Source: Pollenia angustigena (Eukaryota > Arthropoda > Insecta > Diptera > Polleniidae). Taken from it: a stretch of 64,000 nucleotides of DNA. Location: the NCBI GenBank assembly GCA_930367215.1, contig OV884057.1, positions 205,333,621 through 205,397,620 of the forward strand. Reading direction: 5' to 3'. Within the stretch, counting starts at the first letter, position 1. Each line of letters opens with the position of its first letter. Below the pieces are notes generated by a model, which made no database searches, was not told where the DNA came from, and worked only from the letters and a program-made list of their open reading frames with translations. Made by a program: the position numbers and the translations under genes. Of the stretch, positions 34,691 through 46,522 are shown in pieces.

Positions 34691-36593
34691 AAAAAAAGAG
34701 GGAATGTATGGCCCAAAGCCCAATGTACCCCAAAAAATTTAAAACAAATCAATATTTAGCTAATAAAAAAGTTATTTGTATTTTGTTAAATAATTGTATT
34801 TTTTGGTCAATAATTTCTATCGCTTGTTGTTATTGTGGCTGAAAATTTATTTCTTTTCGAATCTAAAAACGCAAATAAGATAATGGCATTAGGCCAAAGA
34901 TTGATTATATATTTTTTCATAAGTTTAATACTTTTTTCGTATATAGTACATAGAAATTTAAAATTTTTCATACATATTTAAAACTATTTTTGCAAAATAT
35001 TTAGTATATTATGGAAAAATTAGAAAATGTTAAATGTCATTTGCATTGAAATGCAGTTTTCAAAAATCTTTTTTCAATCAAAATCAAATATGAATTGTCA
35101 TATTTTTTTAATTTAGTAAATATTTAACAAAAACAAAAAAAAAACTACAAAAAAGATATTTTTTTATTGCAACCAAAAAAGAAACAAAGGAAAACTGCAA
35201 TACAGGCAGCTGAATCGTAAAATTTTTATGATTACTTATTATTTGTCAGATGTATTAAATTCAGTTCGCTGAAACTGACTTCTTTAATATGAAGCTACAT
35301 AAAAACAAAGAATTCAGCTAGCTGAATTGCCTTAATTTTACTTTTTACATTATTTTGGTTTAAATACAGAGATATGCATATGTATATACCATGTGTATTA
35401 AATTAATTAATAATTTTTTGACAGAAATATTCTTAAAAAAACTTAATTCAGCTAGCTGAATTATATTAATAATGTTTAATTTTACTTTTTACATTATTTC
35501 GGTTTAAATACAGAGATATACATATGTATATACCATGTGTATTAAATTAATTAATAATTTTTTGACAGAAATATTCTTAAAAAACTTAATTCAGCTAGCT
35601 GAATTATATTAATAATGTTTAAATTTGCTTTTTCTATTAGTATAACCAAAAACCAAGAATATACTAAAATTCAGCTAGCTGAGTATGAGTAGGCTTCTTT
35701 ATTGTCATATTTATTTTTTTAATAAAGTATTTTAAAATTTATATCTCAATATCTACCAGAAAATCTGCTAGATAAATTATAAAAACTTAACGATTTAATG
35801 CATTTTATCTCAATTAAAATACTGCAATTCTATAGTTTATTATGAAAATTGTAATTCAGCAAGCAACATTTGACAAAAGTCATATATATTTTGAAAATTT
35901 AGCAAATATTTAACAAAAAAAAAAACAAAATTTGTTTGCAAAAAACTTCAAAAAATATAAATATGTATATAAAAAATATTCAGCCAGTTGAATTGTAAAA
36001 TTTTATTGATTAATAATTATTAGCAAATATTTAACAAAAAAAAAAACTTCAAAAAATATAAATATGTATAAAAAAAAATATTCAGCCAGTTGAATTGTAA
36101 AATTTTATTGATTAATAATTATTTGCCAAACTTATTGAATTCAGTCCGCTGAATTATATTAATAAATGTGAAATTTTGATTTTTAAACTCTTTAATATGT
36201 ATCGACATAAAAACAAAGAATTCAGCTAGCTGGATTGACTTAATTTTACTTATTACATTATTTCGTCTTAAATACAAATATCTATGTATATACCATGTAT
36301 ATTAAAGTAATAAATAATTATTTGAAAGAAATATTTTTTTTCTTAAAAAACTTAATTCAGCAAGCTGAATTATATTAATAATGTATAAATTTTCTTTTTA
36401 AACTCTATAATACCCAAAAACCAAGAATATACTATAATTCAGCCAGCTGAATAGGCTTTATTATGCAGATTTAATTTTTTAATACAGTATATATGTATAC
36501 CATGTTATGTCTTAAAATTAACTAGAAAATTTGCTACATAAATTATAAAAGCTTATCGATTTTATGCATTTTATTTCAATTAAAATACTAACT

Positions 36594-36706
36594 GCCGTAT
36601 TCATAAAAATATTTTTATTTTAATAAAGGTTTAAAAACGAATTTTCTATGACAATTTTACTTAATAAACGTTTGTTTAATTTAATAAGCGTTTATGAATA
36701 CGTGGG
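36594..36706. mobile_element. Small MITE of the GCCGTATTCATAA family, copy 2
   Basis: Left GCCGTATTCATAA (36594-36606) and right TTTATGAATACGTGGG, with the same interior as 31033-31143. Inserted into the palindrome-rich locus. Confidence 0.7.
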
Positions 36707-36794
36707 TAAAATTCTAAAGTGTATTATGAAAATTGCAACTCAGCAAGTAAAATTTCAGAAAAATTGGATTGTATTAAACATTTTAAGTCAAAAA

Positions 36795-37065
36795 TTTTTA
36801 TTAAACAGAACTAGTCATAGTTGGGAAAACTTTTTAAGCCGTTGGCTGAATTTAAAACAATAAGCAGAATTATTACTTTAAAACATTCTCCGGCTTTTAT
36901 CAACTAAAAATATTAACTCAGTTAATTTTTATTAAACAGAACTAGTTATAGTTGGGAAAACTTTTCAAGCAGTTGGCTGAATTTAAAACAATAAGCAGAA
37001 TTATTACTTTAAAATATTCTCCGGCTTTAGGTTATTTATTTTATCAACTAAAAATATTAACTCAG
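36795..37065. repeat. 131-bp tandem duplication
   Basis: TTAAACAGAACTAG begins at 36801 and again at 36932. The following ATAGTTGGGAAAACTTTT and GCTGAATTTAAAACAATAAG match almost perfectly, so the duplication is recent. Confidence 0.9.
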
Positions 37066-37884
37066 TTACTTAATTAATAACTCCATTTTTCATTTCATTC
37101 ATTAACTAGGACACATGGGTCTGCAATCACAACTGTTTCAAATTAAAATAAAAGTATTAACATTTTATATAGCAATATCGATAATTTTACTACTCCTTTT
37201 TAATTAAAGATTTTATATTAGAAAAAATGTCACTCAGCTAGCTTAATTACAAGAGTTTTTCAATTTTGTAAGATTTTTCCTAATGACATTGCTATATTTT
37301 AAAAACAATTTATAAAAAGAAATTTATAATAAGCTAGCTGAATTTGTTAAAATTCTGGGATTTTAATAATATTTTAATATAAGTATTTGAAATGTTAAGA
37401 AATAATTCAATTCAGCCAGCTGATTTAAAGAAGAAATTCAGAAATTTTTAAATATGTTTGTATATCAAAGATTGCAATTTCGGCATGTTATATTGTCATA
37501 ACTGCCTGTTGGAAATTTTTAAATCAAAAATAGCTTTTTTAACATTTCCTTATACATACCCATTTACTATTGTTTGTAAGTGTCTCCACTTTTTTATGAT
37601 ACAAAAAAAATCAGCAGCCAGGAATATTTTAATTATGGCTGCCTTAAATGAATATTGCCTGTTTTTGTCGTTCTACTCATCACAAAATTCATTATCATAA
37701 TTGACTTGAATAATTATGAGTTTTTATATTTTTTCTTTTCTTTTTATTTCAAGTGAAAGAAGGTGCTGTTTAACAGCCTAAGTTTATGAAAAAGGTAACT
37801 GAAGTTTAACATTAGGAAAAAGGATTAAACTTGATTAACGTTAATTAAAAAAAAAAAATATTTTGCTTTTTTCTTAAATACTTA

Positions 37885-38390
37885 CAGCCGTATTCATAAC
37901 AAAAAGTTAGCCACAGTTTGTACACTACGTACAACGAGCTGCTGACTAGAATGCCGATTAAGCTTAGTAGCTTGTTGGCACAAAGATAATTCATAAAGAA
38001 CTTTTCTCCATCTGCCAACTTTTAATAAATCAACTCTGAATTTTTATGATGCCACATTGTATTACTCAAAAATTCAACACGTTTTGCATTAATCATCGCT
38101 GAATTTGTAATTTTTTCTTTTTTTTGTTTTTCGCTTCACATATAAAAGTTTTAAAAAGTTTTTAAAATTAAAAAAAAAATTAAGTAAAAGACAGGTTAAT
38201 AAAAAAAAACAGCTATTTTAAAAAAAACCAACAAAATTGTTTGACATTAAACGGCTGTTTTTCACAAGTTGGCAAACGTTTGGTAGCTCGTTAACAAGAG
38301 TTTAGTAAATCGTTAGCCAGAGTTTGGTTAGTGTATTATGAATAAACTTTTTGCTAACTTCATGCCAAATTTTCATTATGATTACGGCTG
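37885..38390. mobile_element. MITE, 506 bp, with TTA duplication (PIF/Harbinger-like)
   Basis: Inverted ends CAGCCGTATTCATAA (37885-37899) and ATTACGGCTG (38381-38390), each flanked by TTA (37882-37884 and 38391-38393). The interior has several AGTTTGGTAG/GTTAGCCAGAGTTTGG words. The 3-bp TTA duplication suggests PIF/Harbinger, but the end sequence is not classical. Confidence 0.7.
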
Positions 38391-38521
38391 TTAATGTTTG
38401 TTTAGAATAAGTATTATATTTTTAGCTTATAGTTAAAGCAAACTTAACTAGAGGTAAAAAAAGGTTGAATAGTTTTAAGCCAATGAATTTTTTATTGAAT
38501 TTTCAAAACTTTATTAAACAA

Positions 38522-39637
38522 CTAGCTGGCCCGGCAAACGTTGTTTTGCCATATACATATGGAACTTATTTCTTTCAGATGTTACAGTATCTGCATGCCA
38601 AATTTTAAGAAATCCGGTTGATTAGTTAAGAGGATAATTAAAATTAGGGGCTATAGTTCTTACCAGATGTTACACTATTTACCTGCCAAATTTAAAGAAA
38701 ATAAGTTGATTAGTTAAGAAGAAGGGGGAATGGGAGCTTTTACTTCTCTTGCCCTAGTTCATGCCCTGTTCTCTTTCAGACGTTACAGTGTCTGTATGCC
38801 AAATTTTAAGAAAACCGGTTGATTAGTTATGATGATATAGGGAGGGGGAGCTTTTACCCGCTTTTAATAATAAAAACTATAGGCTATAGTACTTTCTATC
38901 TGTAACACTTTTTGCCTGCGAAATTTCATGAAAATCGGTCGATTAGTTCAGAAGATATTGGGAGTGAGAGCTTTTACCCTTCTTGCCCTATTTCACATCT
39001 TATGCCCTATTTCCTTTCAGATGTTACAGTGTCTGCATGCCAAATTTTCAGAAACCCGGTTGATTAGTTTAGAAGATAGGCGAGGGGTAGTTTTTACCCC
39101 TATTGCCCTATTTCTCGCCCTAAATAATAACAATTTTAGGCTATAGTTCTTTCCAGATTTTACACTATTTTCTTACAAAATTTCAAGAAAATCGGTCGAT
39201 TTGTTAAGCAAGTATAGGGAGAGGAGCTTTTACCCCTCTTGCCCTATTTCACGCCCTATTTCCTATTTTCTTTCAGATGTAACAGTGCCTACATGCCAAA
39301 TTTTAAGAAAACCGGTTACTTAAAAAGATATAGGGAGGGGGGGCTAATGCCCTATTTGGCGCCCTCTAGCGATTCAAAATATACTCTACGTCCTATTCTC
39401 ATACCTTACAAATATAGATACAAAATTTCATAAAAATCAGTCAAGCCGTTTCGGAGGAGTTCAAAATGGAGGGCATTTTGTTGATATTTGTATGGGAATA
39501 TATAGGATCGTGCAAACTTATCTTAAACCATCTACAGACTATACCCAACGTACCCTGAAATTTTTATTGAAATCGGTCGAACCGTTGTCGCAGTTAGTGG
39601 TGACATCAAAGTGTACACTTCTTTTTATATATATTGA
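38522..39637 (-). mobile_element. Complete non-autonomous Helitron, copy 2
   Basis: The minus-strand 3' end is at 38522: plus-strand A^CTAGCTGGCCCGGCAAACG, including the GCAAACG...TTTTGC stem. The 5' end is at 39637 (plus-strand ...TTTTTATATATATTGA^T). Orientation is opposite to copy 1 at 7100-8258, with the same internal repeat blocks. It is inserted in the palindrome-rich locus. Confidence 0.9.
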
Positions 39638-39679
39638 TAGTATGTTTAATGGCAATGTTTTAAAACTTAAAATTAATTA

Positions 39680-40160
39680 AACCAAGTTTTAGGTTCGCAA
39701 ACTCAAGTTTTATTTGAACAAAGTTCACAATGCAAAAAAGATGGTAACTGGCAGATTTAAATATAAAATTACAACGGTTTCAATGTCAAACAAATTTTTA
39801 GTTCATTCAAACCAAGTTTGAAGATAAGTTTTTAACTAGAATTTAATTAAAAGTTTAAACTGCAAAAATGTAGCATTTTTGAATGTTAAATATAATGTAT
39901 AACGGTTTAAATGATAATTAAAAAAAACTTAAGGTTAATTAAAATCAAGTTAAAATTATAATCTTTAAACTAGGATAAATTTTAAACCAAGTTTACTTTG
40001 CAAAATTTATGCTAATATTCCTTAACTTTGAATTGCAAATTTACAAGATTGGTTTAAATTAACACTTTTAAAAACTGCAAGATAATGTAAACCAAGTTTA
40101 AACTGGGGCTTAAGTTAAAGCAAAGTTAAAACTGTAAAAATGTTAACTGTTACATACTAT
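39680..40160. repeat. Degenerate repeat of AAACCAAGTTTAAACTGCAAAA-type units
   Basis: AAACCAAGTTT or a close form recurs near 39680, 39810, 39983 and 40091, often followed by a GCAAAA word. Units are diverged and unevenly spaced. Confidence 0.55.
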
Positions 40161-40599
40161 TTTGTAGAATTAAACAAATAAATCTAATAAAAAAGTCGAA
40201 ATACAATTGATCTGCTTTTTAACTAAAGTTTAAAACTCTACCAAAGAAACTGCGCAAGTTTCTTAAATAATACATAAGCAATTAATTTTTAATTCAGCAA
40301 CAGATTTGTGTGAGTATTTAAAAAAGCAACATTTGATAAGATTTTTATCTTTTCTTAAATACTAAAAATAAATTTTAAATTAAAATAATTACTGATGCAA
40401 AATGTGGCAGTTATGTAAAAAAATAATAAACGCCGCACGTGTATGTATGCTTTTAAATAGCAGCGTAATATAAAAAACAGCGAGATAAAAATTTAATAAA
40501 TTAATTTGTTTAAAGATTTTACATTTAACAAATTGCTTCAAAGAAAATTAATATCTTTTAAATAATAATAACAATAAGTTAGAAGTTTTCAAAATCGAT

Positions 40600-41375
40600 A
40601 AGTAAAAAATTCAGAATTTTCGCTTTGAAATAATGAGACTAAAAATCAGGCACCAACTAATTAAGTTAGCTGAATTGATGTTTTTGTATGCTTTTGAAAA
40701 TTGTATTCATGTCTGAATCTCTAAACTATTAAATTATGAAAGTTTTCTTTCCGAAATTCTGAGTTTATGGGTGAGAGGGGAAAAAGAAACAGCATGTTCT
40801 CTTCCCCTCTCACCAAAAAACTCAGACTTTCTGAAAGAAAACTTTCATAGTGTGAACCTAGATTAATGAGACTAAAAACTCATGCATATTCACCTAGCTG
40901 AATTAAATATTTTAGGCTTAGGCTTTTAAGTGAGTTGTAATAAAAGACAAAGTCCATTAAATACAACTAAATAAGTTAGCTGAATTGATGTTTTTTTATG
41001 ATTTTGAAATTTGTATTCATGCCTGAGTCCCCAAACTATTAAATTAATATAATTCAGCTTGCTTAAATTCGCTTTATTATAAAGAGACTAAAAAATCACG
41101 CATATTCACCTAGCTGAATTAAATATTTTAGGCTTAGGCTTTTAAGTGAGTTGTAATAAAAGACAAACTCCCTTAAATACAACTAAATAAGTTAGCTGAA
41201 TTGATGTTTTTGTATGATTTTGAAATTTGTACTCATGTCTGAATCACTAAACTATTAAATTAATTTAATTCAGCTAGCTGAATTCGATTTATTTTAAATT
41301 TATACATTTAGAATCTTGCTTACAGTTAAATCTATCAATATATAACTAATTAAGCTACCTGAATTTGCTTATTAT
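40600..41375. repeat. Palindrome-rich satellite-like locus, right block
   Basis: A unit containing AAGTTAGCTGAATTGATGTT starts at 40663, 40973 and 41189. The first spacing (310) exceeds the second (216) because a 115-bp hairpin MITE is inserted. The exact palindrome AATTCAGCTAGCTGAATT recurs at 41267-41284, and half-variants (CACCTAGCTGAATTAAATAT) near 40893 and 41108. Confidence 0.8.
40735..40849. mobile_element. Hairpin MITE, 115 bp
   Basis: Arms of about 48 bp: TATGAAAGTTTTCTTTC... and ...GAAAGAAAACTTTCATA. They include GGTGAGAGGGGAA and TTCCCCTCTCACC and enclose a short loop. Inserted in the first unit of the right palindrome block. Confidence 0.9.
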
Positions 41376-41688
41376 ACAAAAAAAAAGGGGTTACAAGTGA
41401 GAATCTTTTAAAATTTAAAATTATTTGATTTAGCGAGCTCCACGTGTTTTAGTGTGTTTTTTTAATATTTTTATTCTTACGAATACCTTATACCTGCTGA
41501 GGCTGCCCAAGTCTTCCCTAACCACTACATTTTTTTAATAAATCAACCCAGAGTTTTTATCACACGGAAACTTCACAAATCTAATGCCACCAATCAAATG
41601 GGAATTTTACGCTTTATTATGAATTTTTGCAAAAAAAAACCAAGCAAATTTTTTTTAAATAATCATTAGCAGAGAACTTAATACACCT
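41376..41688. other. Unassigned AT-rich sequence
   Basis: No gene or repeat recognised. Confidence 0.45.
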
Positions 41689-41691
41689 TTA

Positions 41692-41910
41692 GGTCCGTTT
41701 TCACAACTTACCAATAGCTAAAGGAAGACTTAAACCGACCTAATAAAAAGTGTTCCATTATCAAAACTTTACTTTAACATAAAGTGAGCGATAAAGTAAA
41801 TGAAGGTTCATCCTACCTAATAAGTTAAAGTAAAGTTGTAATAAGGGAACACTTTTTATACGACTGATAAATTCCTACCTTTAGCCATCGGTAAGTTGTG
41901 AAAACGGGCC
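41692..41910. mobile_element. PIF/Harbinger-type MITE, 219 bp, copy 1
   Basis: Ends GGTCCGTTTTCACAACTTAC and GTAAGTTGTGAAAACGGGCC with TTA on both sides (41689-41691, 41911-41913). A copy of identical length lies at 57313-57531. GG...CC ends with a TTA duplication are typical of PIF/Harbinger. Subterminal arms (GTAGGATGAACCTT-like) add a second dyad. Confidence 0.92.
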
Positions 41911-41913
41911 TTA

Positions 41914-42240
41914 ATGTATAAAATTTCATTTTTATTTCTGCAAAAAAGTTTAAAAAAAAATAATTAAGTAAATTAAATGTATCTATATCTAATGGTCAAG
42001 GTGTGTCTTATAAAATAACTAAAACAAAATGAAGTTTTTTTTAGATAACATTTTTTTTATGTTTTTATCGATAAACACAGTCACAGTTGTTAAGGGCAAT
42101 TGCTTGATAAATATTTTTATTAATTAGTAATTCTTTTTAAGTTTTGAGAATTTTCGCTGATATCCAAAAATGTTCAATAGCACGGAGCACAGTGGGGCCA
42201 AAGCACTTTTTCGCGGATCAATTCATATCTCCTGAGCTAC
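41914..42240. other. Unassigned AT-rich sequence
   Basis: Nothing recognised. Confidence 0.45.
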
Positions 42241-42715
42241 AATAGTGAGGTACACTCCATTATATGAGCGTAACTCTTAGAAAAAACTGCATGTTACAAC
42301 AAAATCTTGGTGGTATAGGAGAGGAGAGACGGATAACCCCATACAAAATATTATTATTTTGCTGATACCTGAATAACTACAATAATAAGGCAGAATAAAT
42401 TTGATGTGAGAAACTCTTAGAACAAACTGCATGTTCAAATAAAATCTTAAAGGCAAAGGAATGCAGGACGGGTAAAATATTTGCACATTTCTTATAGAAA
42501 CACATTAACCAATAACAACAGCCGTAAAAGTTATAGCAGAAGTCGCGAAGCGCTTTTTGGCGGTAAACTCAACGCGTGTTGGTACTAATTCGCACATAAC
42601 TTCTAATTTCTAATAAAAACACATTAACCAATAACAACAACAGCCATAAAAGTTATAGCAGAAGTCGCGAAGCGATTTTTTGGTGGTAAACTCAACACGT
42701 GTTGCGCAGCATAAA
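42241..42715. repeat. Two local duplications of unknown origin
   Basis: CACATTAACCAATAACAACA through GAAGTCGCGAAGCG and GGTAAACTCAAC(G/A)CGTGTTG occurs at 42500-42580 and again at 42620-42703 (offset 122). Just upstream, AACTCTTAGAA(A/C)AAACTGCATGTT occurs near 42271 and 42412. GC content is locally higher. The source element is not recognised. Confidence 0.75.
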
Positions 42716-42838
42716 TTTTTCAAAAATAACGCTCATTTGTTTAATCTCTGCTTAATTGACCCCAGAAATAACTTTATGTCCACCTTAACTGAGAAAACTC
42801 ATTTTTTTGCATTTGCCATATAAACTAAGGCCCCTATT

Positions 42839-42999
42839 ATGGCTTACAACTCAACTCAGTTGAGTTGTAATTAAGACAACTGGTTGTGAACAGTTGTAAT
42901 TTTTGTTATGTTTTTGTTCACCGCAATATACCAAAGTTGTTAACCATAATACAAAAATTAAGAAATTACAACTCAACTGAGTAAACCGTAATAGGGGCT
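42839..42999. mobile_element. MITE, 161 bp, PIF/Harbinger-like ends
   Basis: Left GGCCCCTATTATGGCTTACA and right inverse CCGTAATAGGGGC. Subterminal CAACTCAACTGAG/CTCAGTTGAGTTG words form further dyads. Flanks are TAA and TTA, not identical, so the superfamily is tentative. Confidence 0.7.
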
Positions 43000-43640
43000 T
43001 TAAGTTGAAGAAGTGTGCATGTTTTACACTGCAGTTACACGCTCAAGTTTTTCTTGATAGTCTTTTACATATACTGTTTGTCAAAATTTCCAAAAATTGA
43101 TAGTTGTGACGTAGGCTGCATTTAATTTTTGAGCAATTTACTTTCAAGATGCCATCAAGAAAAAAATTTATAAAGAGAAACGAACAATTTGCTCACTAAC
43201 CTTGATATCAGCTGTTTTCTTGGACGTAAATTGAAATAGTCACTGGAAAGAGAATTTTAAAGGCAAGTTCGTATCAATTTTTAAAAGTATGAGTGTATTG
43301 GTAAAAAAGTGTGAGTGTATTAAAACTTGATAGGGAAAACTTGATCGTGTAACCCAAAAGTTTGCAGGTGTAGCTACTGTCTTGTCAAATGTAAAGGATT
43401 TGTTACCCGAAGTACAATTTATGACTTTTTATTGTAGATTATTGTTAAAAAATTCTCAAGTTTTATGCATTTGATTAATATTTATTTTAATACGTTTGAA
43501 CATTCATCTGACATATTGCGAGATAAAATTTAAGAGGAAATTTTTAAGCGAAAATGACAACTGAAAAATGTCTAAGATTAAAATAGTTTTCTATAAAAAC
43601 TAAGGAAGTGGAATAAAGTTGATCAATTTAATACGGGATT
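43000..43640. other. Unassigned AT-rich sequence
   Basis: No coding motif or repeat recognised. Confidence 0.45.
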
Positions 43641-43659
43641 TCTCTAACACATAAAAATA

Positions 43660-43825
43660 TAAGTCCTAGATCGACCGCAAACCGACCGACTCAGAATCAC
43701 TTTCTGAATCGATCTAACGATGTCCTTGGCGTTGATGTAACAGCGCGACCTGAAATATTGAGACAGCAAGACAAGTCTCTACAATGCCGGTCCTTCCGCC
43801 AGGCTGGCTGTCCGACTAGTTGTTA
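43660..43825 (+). repeat. DINE-1-like body fragment
   Basis: GACTCAGAATCACTTTCTGA, ATCGATCTAACGATGTCC and GGCTGGCTGTCC are the reverse complement of words at 49650-49705. They are interrupted by about 80 bp of other sequence. Confidence 0.6.
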
Positions 43826-44299
43826 ATACACATGCTTACCTACCTGTTTTCATATGAATATTTATGTTTGCACAGGTATTTCACTCATTAAACAAATGAC
43901 ACTTTTTCCAAAACAAACAAACAAACGTTAAAAAAAACATCCACCGTTTTTTTACAGAAAATCCTTAAAAAAAAGGACATGTATGATCGTCCTTGGATAA
44001 ATTTTATATACAGTTAGACGCGCCTTAAAAAAATCTTTCTTACGATACCCAATTTGTATATGTTGGTAAGAACACAGATTCTTAAAGTAACAAAACATGC
44101 AAAAATAGACCCTTTTTCAAACTGTTCCAGCTCACGAGAGGTCAACCCTGGAGCCGAAATATTTAAAATGTCATCTTAAAAAAGTCCAATGTTCATTTTT
44201 AGGAGGGTACATCGAGCACTTTTTTTGATGAGTCGCTCTAATGTACATGCATCATGGCGCGATAAGAACAGAAAGTTGTATAAATACCATCTTCTATAT
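43826..44299. other. Unassigned sequence
   Basis: No recognisable gene; a 60-residue frame (44189-44371) runs into a Helitron fragment. Confidence 0.4.
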
Positions 44300-44516
44300 A
44301 TCCGAAGAAACGTATTTTTTACGTATGAGAATAGTTCCCAAGGTATATTTCACATTGCTGGAGAGCGTTAAATACGGGTAAAAGATGTAAAAGTAAAAGC
44401 CCTATATCATCTTAACTAATTAACCGATTTTCTTAAGATTTGGCATGCAGACACTGTAACCTCTGAAAGAAAGTAGGGAATAGGGCATGAAATAGGAATA
44501 GAGGGGCAAAAGCTTT
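44300..44516 (+). mobile_element. Helitron-family internal fragment
   Basis: GTATGAGAATAG, ATTTCACATTGCTGGAGAG and TGGCATGCAGACACTGTAAC, in order, match 7365-7790 of Helitron copy 1. Both ends are missing. Confidence 0.75.
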
Positions 44517-44978
44517 GGAAAAGCACTTTTTTTTTGGAAAATTTATTTTCTCTTATTAATTTTCTAAGGAAATTCCTAATAAAAATGTTCATTCAATAAT
44601 TACAATTTGATTTAATTATAAATTGCTCAAAATTGTCTGTACAATCCAAAATTTAATATTTAGAAAGTAGTTTTAAAATATTTCCAAAACAAATACACAC
44701 TTTTCAAATTTAAATTTATTTTAAATTTATAATAAACGCACACGAAATTTTATTTATGATAAAACAAACAAAAAAAGAAGATTTAAATAAAGAATTTTAG
44801 TAAAATTATTGAAAAGATTTTTTTTTGGCCTGTGAGTTTTTTTAACGGACTGTTTAAATCACTAAAAAAAAAAAACAACAAAATACATCAAGGTCATAAA
44901 ATGTTTGTTTTTCTTTTTCTTTTATATTAATGACGTAAATGAAATATAATTATTAAAAAATATATAATTGAAATATGT
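44517..44978. other. AT-rich sequence without features
   Basis: A- and T-rich; nothing recognised. Confidence 0.5.
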
Positions 44979-45447
44979 ATGTAGCTTAGGGTATTCATTC
45001 GGTTAACCGTCAATCGGTTAACCGATTAATTACTACCCGATTAACCGATCGGTTAATTTCAAATTGGCTTTTTTCGATTAACGATTAAACCGGTTAATTT
45101 CAGTCGATTAACCGATTAACCGATGTAACAAAAAATTTCAATATTTTGTAGTATAAGTTTTAAATTATTTGTTTCGCCTCATATACAAAATGTATGTGTT
45201 AAGAAAATATTTTTTTATACAAACAAAGAAGGTGTTCAGTGACCTTCATTGTGACCAAAATTACAACGTTTTTAAATTTGTTTTATCTTCATCATCGATC
45301 AGCAGGAATGTGGCGAAAAATGGATTAAATGTTTGATTTTCAACACCTTTTTTTTTGTTTCACGTTTCTCATACATATCTTCTCATATCAGTCTTTTAAC
45401 TGAATTAACCGAAACAATTAGAAGAATGTTAAAAAGAATTATAAGAA

Positions 45448-46200
45448 TATTCAACATTTTTCATTTTTCGAATTTATTCTATGAGCTAAATTTCAGTTAT
45501 GTATTTTATAAAGCTTTTTTGTAATAGTTCTATTCCTACAATTTTTCAGAAATTACTTTATACACTACCAGACTATTATATTGTATTTTCTCTTTTACAT
45601 TTTACCTTAGCCTTCCGTTGGAAAGCAATGAGGTATATTGAATGTTCAGAAAAATTTACAATTATTAGACACCAGCAGAATGTAATGCATTTTCTGGCCC
45701 GCTACGGCCGTCGTCAGCATTCTTTGTGTCTCACTGGATAGTGTTACTTTATAAATTGAATGTATTTAACTCAACTATTTTAACAATTAGAAACTGGGAA
45801 TTATTTCCTTGTGAAGGTTACTTTATATTATATTCAACATTTTTCATTTTTCGAATTTATTCTATGAGCTAAATTTCAGTTATGTATTTTATAAAGCTTT
45901 TTTGTAATAGTTCTATTCCTACAATTTTTCAGAAATGACTTTATACTATAGACTTCTCTTTTACATTTTACCTTAGCCTTCCGTTGGAAAGCAATGAGGT
46001 ATATTGAATGTTCAGAAAAATTTACAATTATTAGACACCAGCAGAATGTAATGCATTTTCTGGCCCGCTACGGCCTTCGTCAGCATTCTTTGTGTCTCAC
46101 TGGATAGTGTTACTTTATAAATTTAATGTATTTAACTCAACTATTTTAACAATTAGAAACTGGGAATTATTTCCTTGTGAAGGTTACTTTATATTATATT
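45448..46200 (+). repeat. Direct repeats of a 366-383-bp unit inside the hAT-type element
   Basis: TCAACATTTTTCATTTTTCG starts at 45451, 45834 and 46200. The first two units run nearly full length and include GGCCCGCTACGGCC and TCAGCATTCTTTGTGTCTCA. The third is cut short by the palindrome at 46156-46522. Confidence 0.92.
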
Positions 46201-46522
46201 CAACATTTTTCATTTTTCGAATTTATTCTATGAGCTTAATTTCAGTTATGTATTTTATAAAGCTTTTTTATAATAGTTCTATTCCTACAATTTTTCAGAA
46301 ATGACTTTATACACTACCAGACTATTATATTGTAAAAAGAAAATACAATATAATAGTCTGGTAGTGTATAAAGTCATTTCTGAAAAATTGTAGGAATAGA
46401 ACTATTACAAAAAAGCTTTATAAAATACATAACTGAAATTTAGCTCATAGAATAAATTCGAAAAATGAAAAATGTTGAATATAATATAAAGTAACCTTCA
46501 CAAGGAAATAATTCCCAGTTTC
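46156..46522. repeat. Near-perfect 367-bp inverted repeat (foldback)
   Basis: The left arm starts GAAACTGGGAATTATTTCCT and the right arm ends with its complement, ...AATAATTCCCAGTTTC. Arms of about 177 bp meet around 46335-46345 (TATTGTAAAAAGAAAATACA) with a few mismatches. A degraded relative of about 210 bp lies at 50523-50735. Confidence 0.92.

Larger units (their letters stand above)
34900..37440. repeat. Palindrome-rich satellite-like locus, left block
   Basis: The 18-bp palindrome AATTCAGCTAGCTGAATT is exact at 35311-35328, 35445-35462 and 35588-35605. Close variants occur at 35668, 36219, 36354, 36436, 37228, 37331 and 37410, and looser ones at 35985, 36086 and 36140. Between palindromes the sequence itself repeats: the segment with TTTAAATACAGAGATAT(G/A)CATATGTATATACCATG is shared at about 134- and 143-bp spacing, and a 100-bp unit (ATTCAGCCAGTTGAATTG) is doubled at 35930-36125. 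No coding content. Confidence 0.8.

Noticed and set aside
42839..42999. Relation of this MITE to CCCCTATTG words at 16980 and 19690
   Set aside because: Match is limited to about nine bases and not accompanied by inverted partners.
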